The notes beneath the pieces were generated by a model. The model was given only the letters and a program-made list of their open reading frames with translations, did no database searches and had not been told where the DNA came from. DNA of 52,795 nt from an uncultured Acidobacteriaceae bacterium (GTDB lineage Bacteria > Acidobacteriota > Terriglobia > Terriglobales > Acidobacteriaceae): contig CAIKND010000206.1 of NCBI GenBank assembly GCA_903828675.1, positions 1 to 52,795 on the forward strand. The letters are read 5' to 3'. Of this stretch, positions 27,517 to 36,414 are shown in pieces (position 1 is the stretch's first letter; the number at the start of each line of letters is the position of its first letter). The position numbers and the translations under genes are program-made.

Positions 27517-28179
27517 ATGATCATCTTAGATCCAGATCTGGACTCCGACCCCGCACCGCGCAACAACGTGGTGGCGCTTCTTGATGTTCGAACGCGAACA
27601 ACGGTGCCCTGGCCGCTTAGGATTCCAACCAAACAGACACTGAATCGCTTCTTGACGGCCGCGCAAACGGCGGTGCGGCTGCGCGGCGAGGTAACGGTCC
27701 TGTTGACGACCGACCTGGCCATCCGCCGGCTGAACCGCCAATTCCGGGGCAAAAACAAAGCGACCGATGTCCTATCGTTTCCGGCCGAGGGATTAAGCGC
27801 GCAGGGGATGGCAGGGGATCTGGCCATCAGCGTGGAAACTGCCCTCCGCCAGGCCGCGGAGCAGGGTCACGCGCTGACCTGCGAGTTGAAGGTGCTGATT
27901 CTGCACGGTCTACTGCATCTCGCGGGCTACGACCATGAAAGCGACACAGGCAGGATGGCTCGGCGTGAGCGGCTGCTTCGAGACCGGCTCCGGCTGCCGC
28001 TTGGGCTGATCGAGCGGGCCGAGGTTTCGACACAGCAGACACTGACGAAGGCATTCCCTCGGGGGCTAAAGCCCAGAATTCAGACAGCAGATCTGTCGGC
28101 GCAGCTAAAGCCGCGCCCCTTCAAGTCATCAAAACGAGGTGCGGTTTCGCCCCCCAAGGCTAAGGTGAAGCGCCCATGA
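27517..28179 (+). CDS. ybeY: Endoribonuclease YbeY (16S rRNA 3' maturation), with extended C-terminus
   Basis: YbeY is a zinc-dependent single-strand endoribonuclease for 16S rRNA maturation and ribosome quality control. The metal site HGLLHLAGYDH (His130, His134, His140) and the NRQFRGKNKATDVLSFPAEG segment (72-91) are intact. The catalytic domain ends near 165. The last about 45 residues are unusual: their DNA (28050-28150) has the GGGGCTAAAGCCC-type pattern of dispersed non-coding repeats, so the tail probably arose by repeat insertion into the reading frame. The stop overlaps the next ATG (ATGA), implying coupling to the CNNM transporter gene. Confidence 0.95.
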   Translation: MIILDPDLDSDPAPRNNVVALLDVRTRTTVPWPLRIPTKQTLNRFLTAAQTAVRLRGEVTVLLTTDLAIRRLNRQFRGKNKATDVLSFPAEGLSAQGMAGDLAISVETALRQAAEQGHALTCELKVLILHGLLHLAGYDHESDTGRMARRERLLRDRLRLPLGLIERAEVSTQQTLTKAFPRGLKPRIQTADLSAQLKPRPFKSSKRGAVSPPKAKVKRP

Positions 28180-29486
28180 CCCCGCTCGTCATCTCCTTGC
28201 TGTTCCTGCTGGCGGCGGTCGAAACCCTGGCCTCCTACATCAGCCGCGTCTACGCTGAGTTCGGCAAGATCCTCATCCGCGAAGTCCAGGAGAACCTTGA
28301 CGCCTGGGAAGAAGAGATCGAACCCCAACTTGGCCTGAGCCGTCATCACGCCGCACTGTGCGCCAACGTGCTGCAGCAGCTGGCGCTCGGGATCATCGCT
28401 CTTGAGTTCGGCGCAGTCCTCTTCGATCGCGGCCCGCACTTCGCCCGGCCCACAGCGGCTGAGATCGCCCAGGCCGTTCTCGCGCTGTTGCTGGTAGTTC
28501 TATTCTGCAATCAGCTTCTGCCCTCGATCCTGTTCAACCGCACCCGTGGCCGCTGGGCCGCTCGCCTGGTGTGGCCCATTCGCCTGCTGCTCTGGCTCAT
28601 GACGCCCATCACGGTTTTCGTCCGCTTCTTCTTCTCCGTCGCCTCACTGGCCGAGGAACCGGCCAGCCTTGAGGAAGAAACTGCCGTTGATGTTGAGGCG
28701 TTGCTCGAAGCCGGCGAAGAAGAAGGAATCCTGGAAGAGAGTGACCGCGACCTGGTTCGTTCCGCCGTCGAGTTCGGCGACAAGCTGGTGCGCGAAGTCA
28801 TGACACCCCGCCCCGCAGTTTTTGCGGTGCCAGAGTCCATCACCCTCGAGCAGTTTCTCGAACTCCTGCGCGAGCATAACTTCTCGCGCGTTCCCGTTTT
28901 TTCAGGTTCGCTCGACAGTATCACCGGCATCGCCTTCGCCCACGATCTGCTGCAGATTGCCGACGAAGAGGCCCATACCCGCACAGTCGCCAGCATTCAG
29001 CATCCAGCTGTTTTCGTTCCGGAAACCAAGCGCGGTTACGAGTTGCTCCGCGAGATGCAGCGCGAAAAGCAGCACATGCGGATCGTGATCGACGAGTATG
29101 GGGGTGTCTCCGGCCTGGTGACGATTGAGGATTTACTCGAGCAGATTGTCGGCAATATCCGTGACGAACACGAGGTCGACACGCCGATCGAAGAGCCGCA
29201 GCGCGAGCCCAGCGGAGTCTGGCTCGTCCCCGGCAACTTCCCCGTCGATCAGCTAGCCGATCTGTTCGGCGAACCTTCCGGCTTTGGCGACCTTGGCGAG
29301 CAGTACGAAGCCACCACGCTGGGTGGCCTGGTGAGTGAGATCGAAGGCCGCATACCTCTGGTCGGCGAGGTTGTTCTGCTCGAGTCCATTGGCCTGCGGA
29401 TGGAGATCGTGGCGTCCACGGACCGGCGTGTGGACCGGTTGCGGGTGTTTCCGCCGGCCGAGAAAGCGGATGCGGAACCCAGCTGA
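28176..29486 (+). CDS. CNNM/CorC (HlyC/TlyC)-type membrane transporter
   Basis: The 436-residue protein has a CNNM-type membrane domain with about four helices (1-150), then a paired CBS domain (about 205-330: LVREVMTPRPAVFAVPESI, FSRVPVFSGSLDSITGIAF, RIVIDEYGGVSGLVTIEDLLEQIVGNIRDE). A C-terminal CorC_HlyC domain (about 345-430: GVWLVPGNFPVDQLADLF) completes it. The family exports Mg2+ and senses ATP through the CBS pair. Its ATG overlaps the ybeY stop by four bases. The phoH-ybeY-CNNM-era order is a conserved bacterial cluster. Confidence 0.93.
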   Translation: MTPLVISLLFLLAAVETLASYISRVYAEFGKILIREVQENLDAWEEEIEPQLGLSRHHAALCANVLQQLALGIIALEFGAVLFDRGPHFARPTAAEIAQAVLALLLVVLFCNQLLPSILFNRTRGRWAARLVWPIRLLLWLMTPITVFVRFFFSVASLAEEPASLEEETAVDVEALLEAGEEEGILEESDRDLVRSAVEFGDKLVREVMTPRPAVFAVPESITLEQFLELLREHNFSRVPVFSGSLDSITGIAFAHDLLQIADEEAHTRTVASIQHPAVFVPETKRGYELLREMQREKQHMRIVIDEYGGVSGLVTIEDLLEQIVGNIRDEHEVDTPIEEPQREPSGVWLVPGNFPVDQLADLFGEPSGFGDLGEQYEATTLGGLVSEIEGRIPLVGEVVLLESIGLRMEIVASTDRRVDRLRVFPPAEKADAEPS

Positions 29487-29504
29487 GTTGCGCTCATCGG
29501 TAGT

Positions 29505-30074
29505 TCACTGACCTCGCGTAGGCGAGAGGCCAAAAGACTTCCACTCCCGCCACTCCTGCGCGGTAATTTCCCAAATCTCCGAGGGCAGGCGTCCAGAAAC
29601 GAAGTCCTTTTCTGCCACGCCGACCAGCCTCATGCCCTGTTTCTGCGAGATGCGGCGAGATGCGGCATTGGCAACCGCCTTGGCCACTCGCAGGACAGGA
29701 AACCAGAGCGACTCGAACCAGAAGTCGTTGGCCCAGACGCAGGCCTCGCTCATAAACCCCTGTCCCTGCCACGGCAGCCCCATCCAAAAGCCGCGATTGT
29801 CCGCATCGCCTCGGATCAGCGATATGAAGCCGATCATTTGGCCGGGCTCAGCGGCACGCCGGATCGTCCAGTGCCAGGCGTCCCCGCACTCCACCTGGGG
29901 CAGCGCGACATTCCGGCAGAACTCCAGCGCGCCGTCCGGTGGATAGGGCCACGGCACGCGGTTCAGCAGGTAGCGCACAACCTCCCACTGCGGAAAGAGC
30001 TCCTGAATCTGCTCCGCATCCGCCAGTTGCAGGGGCCGCAAAATCAACCGTGCAGTTCTGCCTTCGGGGATCAT
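29505..30074 (-). CDS. RimJ/RimL-like GNAT acetyltransferase
   Basis: The 189-residue protein starts MIPEGRTARLILRPLQLADA, the start of the RimJ/RimL group. It continues with WHWTIRRAAEPGQMIGFISL, FWMGLPWQGQGFMSEAC (acetyl-CoA loop), and KAVANAASRRISQKQGMRLVG. The likely substrate is a ribosomal-protein N-terminus or another amine. ATG 30074 is used because homology starts there; a frame open to 30452 runs into the era 5' part and is not real. It is transcribed opposite to its neighbours. Confidence 0.88.
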   Translation of the reverse strand: MIPEGRTARLILRPLQLADAEQIQELFPQWEVVRYLLNRVPWPYPPDGALEFCRNVALPQVECGDAWHWTIRRAAEPGQMIGFISLIRGDADNRGFWMGLPWQGQGFMSEACVWANDFWFESLWFPVLRVAKAVANAASRRISQKQGMRLVGVAEKDFVSGRLPSEIWEITAQEWREWKSFGLSPTRGQ

Positions 30075-30140
30075 GCGGAGATGATACCAACGCCCGCGCC
30101 GTAAATCCGCGATAATAGAGATCAGGAGCGCCACTTTACT

Positions 30141-31292
30141 TTGAAATCTGGATTCGTCGCCATTCTCGGCCGGCCCAACGTCGGCAAAAGCACCCTCCTC
30201 AACGCCCTCACCGGCGAAAAGGTAGCCATAGTGACCGCCAAGCCGCAAACCACGCGCAATCGCATCATGGGCGTGGTCGAGGTGCCCGCGCACAAGGGCA
30301 CCAATCCCGCCGCGCAGATCGTCTTTGTTGATACTCCCGGCGTTCACAAGCCCGGCTCGCAGCTCGACCGGCGCATGTTGCAGGAGGTCTACGAGGCCCT
30401 GGAATCGCGGGATGTTGTGCTGGTCTTGATGGATGCGACGCGCAGGGTGCAACTGGAGGCAATCGCGGAAAAGGCCGCTCCCGATACTGACGCGGAGCCC
30501 TCGGTTTCAGAAGAGTCCTCGGCGCCACAGATATCGAGTTTGGAAGCTGGGAAAACGGTCACCACAGTCGCCAAGAACACCCGCACCAATTGGGCCAGTG
30601 AAGACGAATTCCTCTTCGGGCTGATCCGCAAGGTAGATTGCCCGGTCTTCCTCGTCCTTACCAAAATTGACCTGGTGCAGAAGGACCTTCTGCTTCCACT
30701 CATCGACTCGCTCACGCGCCACTTCAACTTTGCCGAGATTATTCCGGTGAGCGCACGGAAGCGCGACGGACTGGACATTCTGGTGCGCAAGATCGTGCAG
30801 GCCCTGCCGACCGGCGAGCGCTTCTACCCGAAGGACCAGTACACCGACCAACCGCAGCGCTTCATGGTGGCCGAGTTGATTCGGGAGAGCATCCTGATTG
30901 AAACCGGCGAAGAGGTTCCTTACGCTTCTGCCGTGGTTATCGAGCAATACGAAGAGCCAGAACCGGCGGCGCCGCCGCGCAAGAAAGGCCAGGCGCCCGC
31001 GCGACTGCCGCTGACCCGAATTGCCGCCGCCATCTATTGCGAGCGCGATGGACAGAAGGCGATTTTGATCGGCAAAGGCGGATCGAAGTTGAAGGAGATT
31101 GGAACAGGGGCCCGCCGCCAGATTGAATCGCTGCTCGGCACACGAGTCTTTCTGCAACTCCACGTAATTGTCGAGCCCAATTGGCGCGAATCAAAGACTT
31201 TTATTGAATCGCTGGACTGGCGCAACCAGTTGGAACGGCTGGCCAATAGCCAGATCACGGAGAAGAACCCCGGCGAAGAAGAGCCGGACTAG
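30141..31292 (+). CDS. era: GTPase Era
   Basis: Era is a GTP-binding assembly factor for the 30S subunit. The G-domain has G1 GRPNVGKST (10-18), switch region KPQTTRNRIMG, G3 DTPG (64-67) and G4 TKID (174-177). A KH domain follows, with IAAAIYCERDGQKAILIGKGG and VFLQLHVIVEPNWR. The protein is 383 residues, about 80 longer than E. coli Era: a Ser/Glu/Ala-rich insertion lies at about 110-153 and another (EPEPAAPPRKKGQAPARLP) at about 272-292. Start is TTG 30141 with AGGAG at 30124-30128. It ends the phoH-ybeY-CNNM-era block. Confidence 0.95.
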   Translation: MKSGFVAILGRPNVGKSTLLNALTGEKVAIVTAKPQTTRNRIMGVVEVPAHKGTNPAAQIVFVDTPGVHKPGSQLDRRMLQEVYEALESRDVVLVLMDATRRVQLEAIAEKAAPDTDAEPSVSEESSAPQISSLEAGKTVTTVAKNTRTNWASEDEFLFGLIRKVDCPVFLVLTKIDLVQKDLLLPLIDSLTRHFNFAEIIPVSARKRDGLDILVRKIVQALPTGERFYPKDQYTDQPQRFMVAELIRESILIETGEEVPYASAVVIEQYEEPEPAAPPRKKGQAPARLPLTRIAAAIYCERDGQKAILIGKGGSKLKEIGTGARRQIESLLGTRVFLQLHVIVEPNWRESKTFIESLDWRNQLERLANSQITEKNPGEEEPD

Positions 31293-31327
31293 TTTTAGAG
31301 GGGCGGACAGATAGCCTTCGCCCCGCG

Positions 31328-32740
31328 CTACTTCCCCGCCGCCTTCATTTTCAATTCCATGAACTTGCCTGCGCGCAGATGGTTTTCAATGTCTTCGAGC
31401 GAGTGGCCGGTTGTCTCGGGCACAAACCGCCAGACAAACAGGAAGCACAGGAAGTTCAGGCCGGCATAAACCCACATCGCCCCGCCCGTTCCCAGCAAAG
31501 CCACGGTGCTCAGCGCGGTTGACGTAATGATCAGGTTCGAACCCCAAAGCACGGCCGCATGCACGCTGCTGGCCTTGCCGCGAATGGCCAGCGGGAACAT
31601 CTCCGAGCCCATGAGCCAGCCGATCACTTGCACGCCGCCTGCGTTAAAGACCATGTAGATCAGCAAACAGGCCACCAGGATCAAGGACCCCTGCGGAGTC
31701 TTGGCCATGCCCATGCGGAACATGATGCCCAGCACGATGAGGCTCACTACGGTTCCGGGGACCATGACCAGCGTTAGGCGTCTGCGGCCTACACGGTCCA
31801 CAATCTGACGCCCGATGGCGGTCATGGTGACAAACACGATGGACACGCCCAGGCCGGTCATGAGCGCCGCCGACTTGCCGAAGCCCGCGCCGGACAACAG
31901 CGTTGGCGCGTAGTAGATCATGGTCTCCAGTCCGCCCAGTTGCGTAAATGCCGCCACGCCAAAGGCCGCCACAGCAGCGGGCCTGATCCACGGCTCGGCC
32001 AGCATGGACCAGCTCGCTTTTTTGCCACTGCCGCCCTCTTCAACCACTACGCGAATCTCGTCGAGTTCGTAGTTGATATCGTCTTCGTTGTCGCGCACCC
32101 GCGCCAGAACCTTGCGTGCCGCATCCATTGAGACGTTTTCCGCGAGCCAGCGCGGGCTCTCCGGCAGCCGCGTCATGCACAACAGCAGAATGATCGCCGG
32201 AACCACAGCCACGGCAATCATGGTGCGCCAGCTCCACACATCCTGGAGTGTGAAGCCCACGATGTTGGCGATCAGGATTCCGACGCCGATGGAGAGATTG
32301 AAGGAGATGACCAGCCGTCCGCGCAACTGCCGTGGCGCAAGTTCGGCGATGTACATGGGCGTGACCTGCGAGGAGCCACCGACGGCAAAGCCAAGCAGGA
32401 TGCGCGAGAGAGCCAGCAGGTAGGGGCTGGGCGAGATGCTCGAACAGAGCGACCCCGCGCAGAAGACGCAGGCCACGGTCATGATGGTGCGCTTGCGGCC
32501 GATGCGTTCAGAGATGGTGCCGCAACTGAGCGCCCCGATGACCGCGCCGACGAGGATTGCCGAGGCAACAATCTCCTGCATCTGGTGGCCGAGGTGAAAC
32601 TCGCTGGTAATAGGCAGCAGAGCGCCGGAGATGATGCCAGTGTCGTATCCGTAGAGAAAGCCCGCAATGGCCGTGACGCCGGTGATGACATAGAGGAAGG
32701 ACGAGATCTTGGTTTGCGGTCGATTGGCGGCGCCAGCCAT
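31328..32740 (-). CDS. Sugar porter, major facilitator superfamily
   Basis: The 470-residue protein has twelve helices and the sugar-porter signatures: SEFHLGHQ after helix 1, ERIGRKRTIMTVAC (loop 2-3), FAVGGSSQVTPMYIAELAPRQLRG, PESPRWLAEN, VDRVGRRRLTL (loop 8-9) and PETTGHSLEDIE at the end. It probably imports a monosaccharide with H+. Start ATG 32740 has AGGAGAG 4 bases upstream; the longer frame to 32815 is rejected. It diverges from the GH31 gene across 165 bases, suggesting co-regulation for one carbohydrate. Confidence 0.93.
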   Translation of the reverse strand: MAGAANRPQTKISSFLYVITGVTAIAGFLYGYDTGIISGALLPITSEFHLGHQMQEIVASAILVGAVIGALSCGTISERIGRKRTIMTVACVFCAGSLCSSISPSPYLLALSRILLGFAVGGSSQVTPMYIAELAPRQLRGRLVISFNLSIGVGILIANIVGFTLQDVWSWRTMIAVAVVPAIILLLCMTRLPESPRWLAENVSMDAARKVLARVRDNEDDINYELDEIRVVVEEGGSGKKASWSMLAEPWIRPAAVAAFGVAAFTQLGGLETMIYYAPTLLSGAGFGKSAALMTGLGVSIVFVTMTAIGRQIVDRVGRRRLTLVMVPGTVVSLIVLGIMFRMGMAKTPQGSLILVACLLIYMVFNAGGVQVIGWLMGSEMFPLAIRGKASSVHAAVLWGSNLIITSTALSTVALLGTGGAMWVYAGLNFLCFLFVWRFVPETTGHSLEDIENHLRAGKFMELKMKAAGK

Positions 32741-32905
32741 GCTGCTCTCCTGAGCATTGCGGGAATGCTCAATGGATCTTGAATGGAAGAAAACGATTAA
32801 GCGCCATCCTAACACCGACAGGCGAGCGGGTTATGGTTGCTCAGGAATGCTTGTCCCAGCCCTGCGGTGCTAACCTTCCCGTTGGAGCAAAAACAGGAGG
32901 AACTT

Positions 32906-35731
32906 GTGCGTATTACTTTGCGTCATTTTGCTGTTATTGGACTTGTGTTCGGATGCAGCCTTGGACTGACCGCTCAAACACCCGCGCCAGCCGCGGCATC
33001 GCCCGCAAAGGCGCCTGCTGCCGCAATCTCGGCAACTCAGCCAGAAGGCGTTACCAATCCCGTTGCTGACCCTAAAGCCGTGATTGTGGATGGTAACGCG
33101 CGATTTACAGTGCTGACACCTCAGCTCATTCGCATGGAGTGGGCGGCTGACGGCAAGTTTGAGGATCACGCTTCGTTTGTGTTTCTCAATCGGCGGTTGC
33201 CGGTACCGAAGTTTTCCGCCGGTCTGGACCTGAATATTCCGCGCGGGGCTCAGACAATTCCGACTCTTATCGAAACAGCGGCGTTGCAGATCAGGTACAC
33301 GCAGACTGGCGATGGCCACTTCACACCCAATAGTCTCTCCGTCACACTAAAGAACGTCGACGGCAAAGAAGTAACATGGCATCCAGGAATGGCCGATCCG
33401 GACAATTTGCTGGGCACCACGCGCACCCTCGACGGCGCGCGGGGCGACAAGACGCGCGAGCCCATCGAGCCCGGACTCATCTCCCGCTCCGGCTGGGCGG
33501 TGGTGGACGACTCGACGCGCCCGCTGTTCGACTCCGCCGACTTCCGTTTTCTGCAAGGCGAAAAGAGCCCGTGGCCCTGGGCCATTGAGCGGCCCGCCGG
33601 AGATCGGCAGGATCTATACTTCTTCGGCTACGGCCACGACTACCGCAAGGCGCTGGGCGATTACGTGAAGGTCGCGGGGCGCATTCCGCTGCCGCCGCGC
33701 TTTGCATTCGGCGCGTGGTGGTCGCGGTATTGGGATTACACCGATCAGGAACTGGATGAACTGGTGAGCGGTTTCCGCGAGAACGATGTTCCGCTTGATG
33801 TCCTCGTGATTGACATGGGCTGGCATATCAGCCACGACCAGCTTCAGGCAGCGGGCGAGGTGGATCAGTCGAAACATGGGCTAGGCTGGACTGGCTACTC
33901 ATGGAACAAGGTCCTCTTTCCCGACCCCGATCAGTTCCTCGCCAAGATTCACGCAGAGGGTTTGAAGGCCACGCTCAACATGCACCCCGCCTCCGGCATC
34001 GAGCCTTGGGAGACGGCCTATCCGGCGATGGCGAAGGCCATGGGCATCGATCCGGCGACGCGGAAATTTGTCCCCTTCGACATTACCGACAAGAGATTCG
34101 CAACCAACTATATGGCTCTGGCCCACCATCCGCTTGAAAAGCAGGGCATTGATTTCTGGTGGCTTGACTGGCAGCAGGAGCAGAAGACCAGCATGGCCGG
34201 CGTGATGCCCACATGGTGGCTCAACTACGTCCACTTTACCGACCAGCAACGCGAGGGCAAACGGCCCTTGCTGTTCCATCGCTGGGGCGGACTGGGCAAC
34301 CACCGCTACCAGATCGGCTTCTCTGGAGATACGGTTTCAGTGTGGGAGTCCCTTGCCTTCCAACCCTGGTTCACGGCCACCGCGGCCAATGTGGGCTATG
34401 CCTACTGGAGCCACGACATCGGCGGCCACATGCCGGGCGCGGTCGATCCGGAACTCTATACGCGCTGGGTTCAGTTTGGCGCCTTCAGCCCCATTCTGCG
34501 CACGCACACCACCAAGAACCCTGACGCCGAGCGACGCATCTGGGTCTATCCAGAGCCCTACTCGTCGATTCTGCGCTCGACCTTCCAACTGCGTTACGCT
34601 CTGGAGCCCTACCTCTACACCGAAGCCCGCCGCACATACGACACCGGCGTTGCTTTTCTGCGCCCGTTGTATTACGACTGGCCGGACGCGAGCGCCGCCT
34701 ACACGAGCAAGAGCGAATACGTCTTTGGCGAAGGGATGATTGCCGCTCCTGTGACCACGCCCTCGGACAAGACATCGGGCCTGGTTACCGAGAGTGTCTG
34801 GCTACCCAAAGGCGAATGGATTGAGTGGGCCACCGGCAAACACATTACCGGACCGGCTTCAGCGGAGCGCACCTTCTCCATTGAGCAGACGCCGGTTTAT
34901 CTGAAGGCCGGAGCGATTGTGCCGATGCAGCCGCCGATGCTTTACACCGGGCAGAAGCCGGTCGACCCGCTCATCGTCAACGTGTGGCCGCTTGCGCCGG
35001 GCACGACCTCGAGCTATTCCGTCTATGAGGACTCCGGCGTCTCGGTTCAGTATCAGAACGGCGTTTTTGCCCGCACGCCGATCAAGGCGGCGCAAACCGC
35101 AGACACGCTGCGCGTGGAGATTGGCCCCGTTGCGGGCAGCTATCCCGGCATGCGGCAGTCTCGCGGCTATGAGCTGCGCCTGCCCGCCGACTGGCCGCCC
35201 GCCGCCGTTTCCGTGAACGGTGTCGCAATCAAGCAGGCTGGAGTGACGGGCAAAGGCGGCTGGGGCATTGACGGCAAGACCCTGACAACGATCATTCCGG
35301 CGCCCAGCGGGAGCGTTGCCGCCAAGGTTACGATTGAAGTGCGCCGCGCTGCCGGGCTCACTGCACGGCGCAGCGAGCTGGATGGATTTGCCGGCGCCAT
35401 GACCCGCCTGCGCGGGGTCTACGACGCCTTGCAGCAGACTCCGCCGGTCGCCGTGCCGCCGGATATTCTGATCGACGCAATGCAGACCGGCGACCGGCTC
35501 AGTTACCACCCCGAGCACGCCGTCGAGGAGATCGCCCACTTCCACGAGACACTGCCGAAGGCCCGGGCCGCCGTTGACGCTATCGGCACAACCTTCACTC
35601 AGCGCCTGGGCGATATTTCCAGGCGTATCTCCGCAAACAACCTGACGGCCGCAGAATTGGAGGTTCAGAAACAGCGGCGCATGGATGCACTGACGCGCGC
35701 ACAGAAGCTGATGGCGGAGGCGGGCAAGTAG
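32906..35731 (+). CDS. Secreted glycoside hydrolase family 31 (alpha-glucosidase/xylosidase type)
   Basis: The 941-residue enzyme starts at GTG 32906 with CAGGAGGAA upstream; the signal peptide is about 1-24 (FAVIGLVFGCSLGLTAQ). The beta-sandwich (about 45-250) precedes the TIM barrel. The catalytic nucleophile is Asp421 in FWWLDWQQE and the acid/base is Asp504 in WSHDIGGHMPG, as in YicI-type GH31. FHRWGGLGNHRYQIGFSGDT and RFAFGAWWSRYWDYTDQE also match. C-terminal beta-domains follow, then a Lys/Arg-rich helical tail (about 800-940: YDALQQTPPVAVPPDI, RISANNLTAAELEVQKQRR) that is unusual. It cleaves non-reducing alpha-glycosides outside the cytoplasm. Confidence 0.92.
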   Translation: MRITLRHFAVIGLVFGCSLGLTAQTPAPAAASPAKAPAAAISATQPEGVTNPVADPKAVIVDGNARFTVLTPQLIRMEWAADGKFEDHASFVFLNRRLPVPKFSAGLDLNIPRGAQTIPTLIETAALQIRYTQTGDGHFTPNSLSVTLKNVDGKEVTWHPGMADPDNLLGTTRTLDGARGDKTREPIEPGLISRSGWAVVDDSTRPLFDSADFRFLQGEKSPWPWAIERPAGDRQDLYFFGYGHDYRKALGDYVKVAGRIPLPPRFAFGAWWSRYWDYTDQELDELVSGFRENDVPLDVLVIDMGWHISHDQLQAAGEVDQSKHGLGWTGYSWNKVLFPDPDQFLAKIHAEGLKATLNMHPASGIEPWETAYPAMAKAMGIDPATRKFVPFDITDKRFATNYMALAHHPLEKQGIDFWWLDWQQEQKTSMAGVMPTWWLNYVHFTDQQREGKRPLLFHRWGGLGNHRYQIGFSGDTVSVWESLAFQPWFTATAANVGYAYWSHDIGGHMPGAVDPELYTRWVQFGAFSPILRTHTTKNPDAERRIWVYPEPYSSILRSTFQLRYALEPYLYTEARRTYDTGVAFLRPLYYDWPDASAAYTSKSEYVFGEGMIAAPVTTPSDKTSGLVTESVWLPKGEWIEWATGKHITGPASAERTFSIEQTPVYLKAGAIVPMQPPMLYTGQKPVDPLIVNVWPLAPGTTSSYSVYEDSGVSVQYQNGVFARTPIKAAQTADTLRVEIGPVAGSYPGMRQSRGYELRLPADWPPAAVSVNGVAIKQAGVTGKGGWGIDGKTLTTIIPAPSGSVAAKVTIEVRRAAGLTARRSELDGFAGAMTRLRGVYDALQQTPPVAVPPDILIDAMQTGDRLSYHPEHAVEEIAHFHETLPKARAAVDAIGTTFTQRLGDISRRISANNLTAAELEVQKQRRMDALTRAQKLMAEAGK

Positions 35732-35855
35732 CCGATCTGAAGCAATTGAGCGGCCTGATGAAGAATGTCATTTGAAGCCGCAGACGCGGTGAGGGCGCGA
35801 CCAAGGTCGCGCCCAGACACATTGCAATGGAATAACTCTGCCTTGCCGAAGCGGG

Positions 35856-36380
35856 CTACGCCACTTGAGCGGCCTGTTGCATAAAGGCCGGCACCTCGTC
35901 CGCGCTCGGCCCCCAGCTTGCCGGCACCGCGACATTCAGCAAGCGCAAATGGACGCTGAATTGTCCACGGTGCTGGTACCAGTGGCTCAACATAACATCG
36001 CGCACAAACTCGCCGCGCGGCTGAGCCAGTACTTCATGCCCGCCCGCCAGCATCTGCCAGGTTTCCTTCATGGCTGCATCGTCAAGTTGCGGCAGCAGGC
36101 TCCGCACTATCTCGACACTCTCGTCGAGAGTCTTGAGGATCTCGTCGCCGCTAGCAGGCTGCGGAAATTCGAATGACTTGGGAGCTTCGGCCGGATTGCT
36201 TTGAACGAAGCGGGCGATTCCGCCGGGAACAGACGCAAGATGATAGGCGAGCTGCCCGGCGGTCAGGGATTTTGCGTGGGGCTTCCAGGTGAGCTTGTCT
36301 TCCGGTAGCCGCTCAAGAAACTTCCGTGTGACAGGCGCTTGCACTTCAAACTCCGCAAGCAACGATTGTGCGATGGTCAT
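35856..36380 (-). CDS. DinB-family protein
   Basis: This is a four-helix metal-binding protein of 174 residues. The His ligands of the family lie in LAYHLASVPGG (His48 area) and in LSHWYQHRGQFSVHLRLL. The TWQMLAGGHEVLAQPRGEFVRD segment is typical. Members are thiol-S-transferase-like or of unknown activity. AGGAGGA lies before the ATG. A group II intron (opposite strand) starts 35 bases upstream, and a same-strand SRPBCC gene begins beyond it, so the gene was probably the third gene of an ArsR-SRPBCC-DinB operon now split. Confidence 0.88.
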   Translation of the reverse strand: MTIAQSLLAEFEVQAPVTRKFLERLPEDKLTWKPHAKSLTAGQLAYHLASVPGGIARFVQSNPAEAPKSFEFPQPASGDEILKTLDESVEIVRSLLPQLDDAAMKETWQMLAGGHEVLAQPRGEFVRDVMLSHWYQHRGQFSVHLRLLNVAVPASWGPSADEVPAFMQQAAQVA

Positions 36381-36395
36381 GGCGATCCTCCTGTG

Positions 36396-36412
36396 CGCCG
36401 GCTAAACCGGCG
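36396..36412. other. GC hairpin at the intron insertion point
   Basis: CGCCGG-CTAAA-CCGGCG forms a 6-bp GC stem ending two bases before the intron. It is the only obvious dyad at the site and resembles the hairpins next to which IIC-type introns insert. Confidence 0.6.
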
Positions 36413-36414
36413 AG

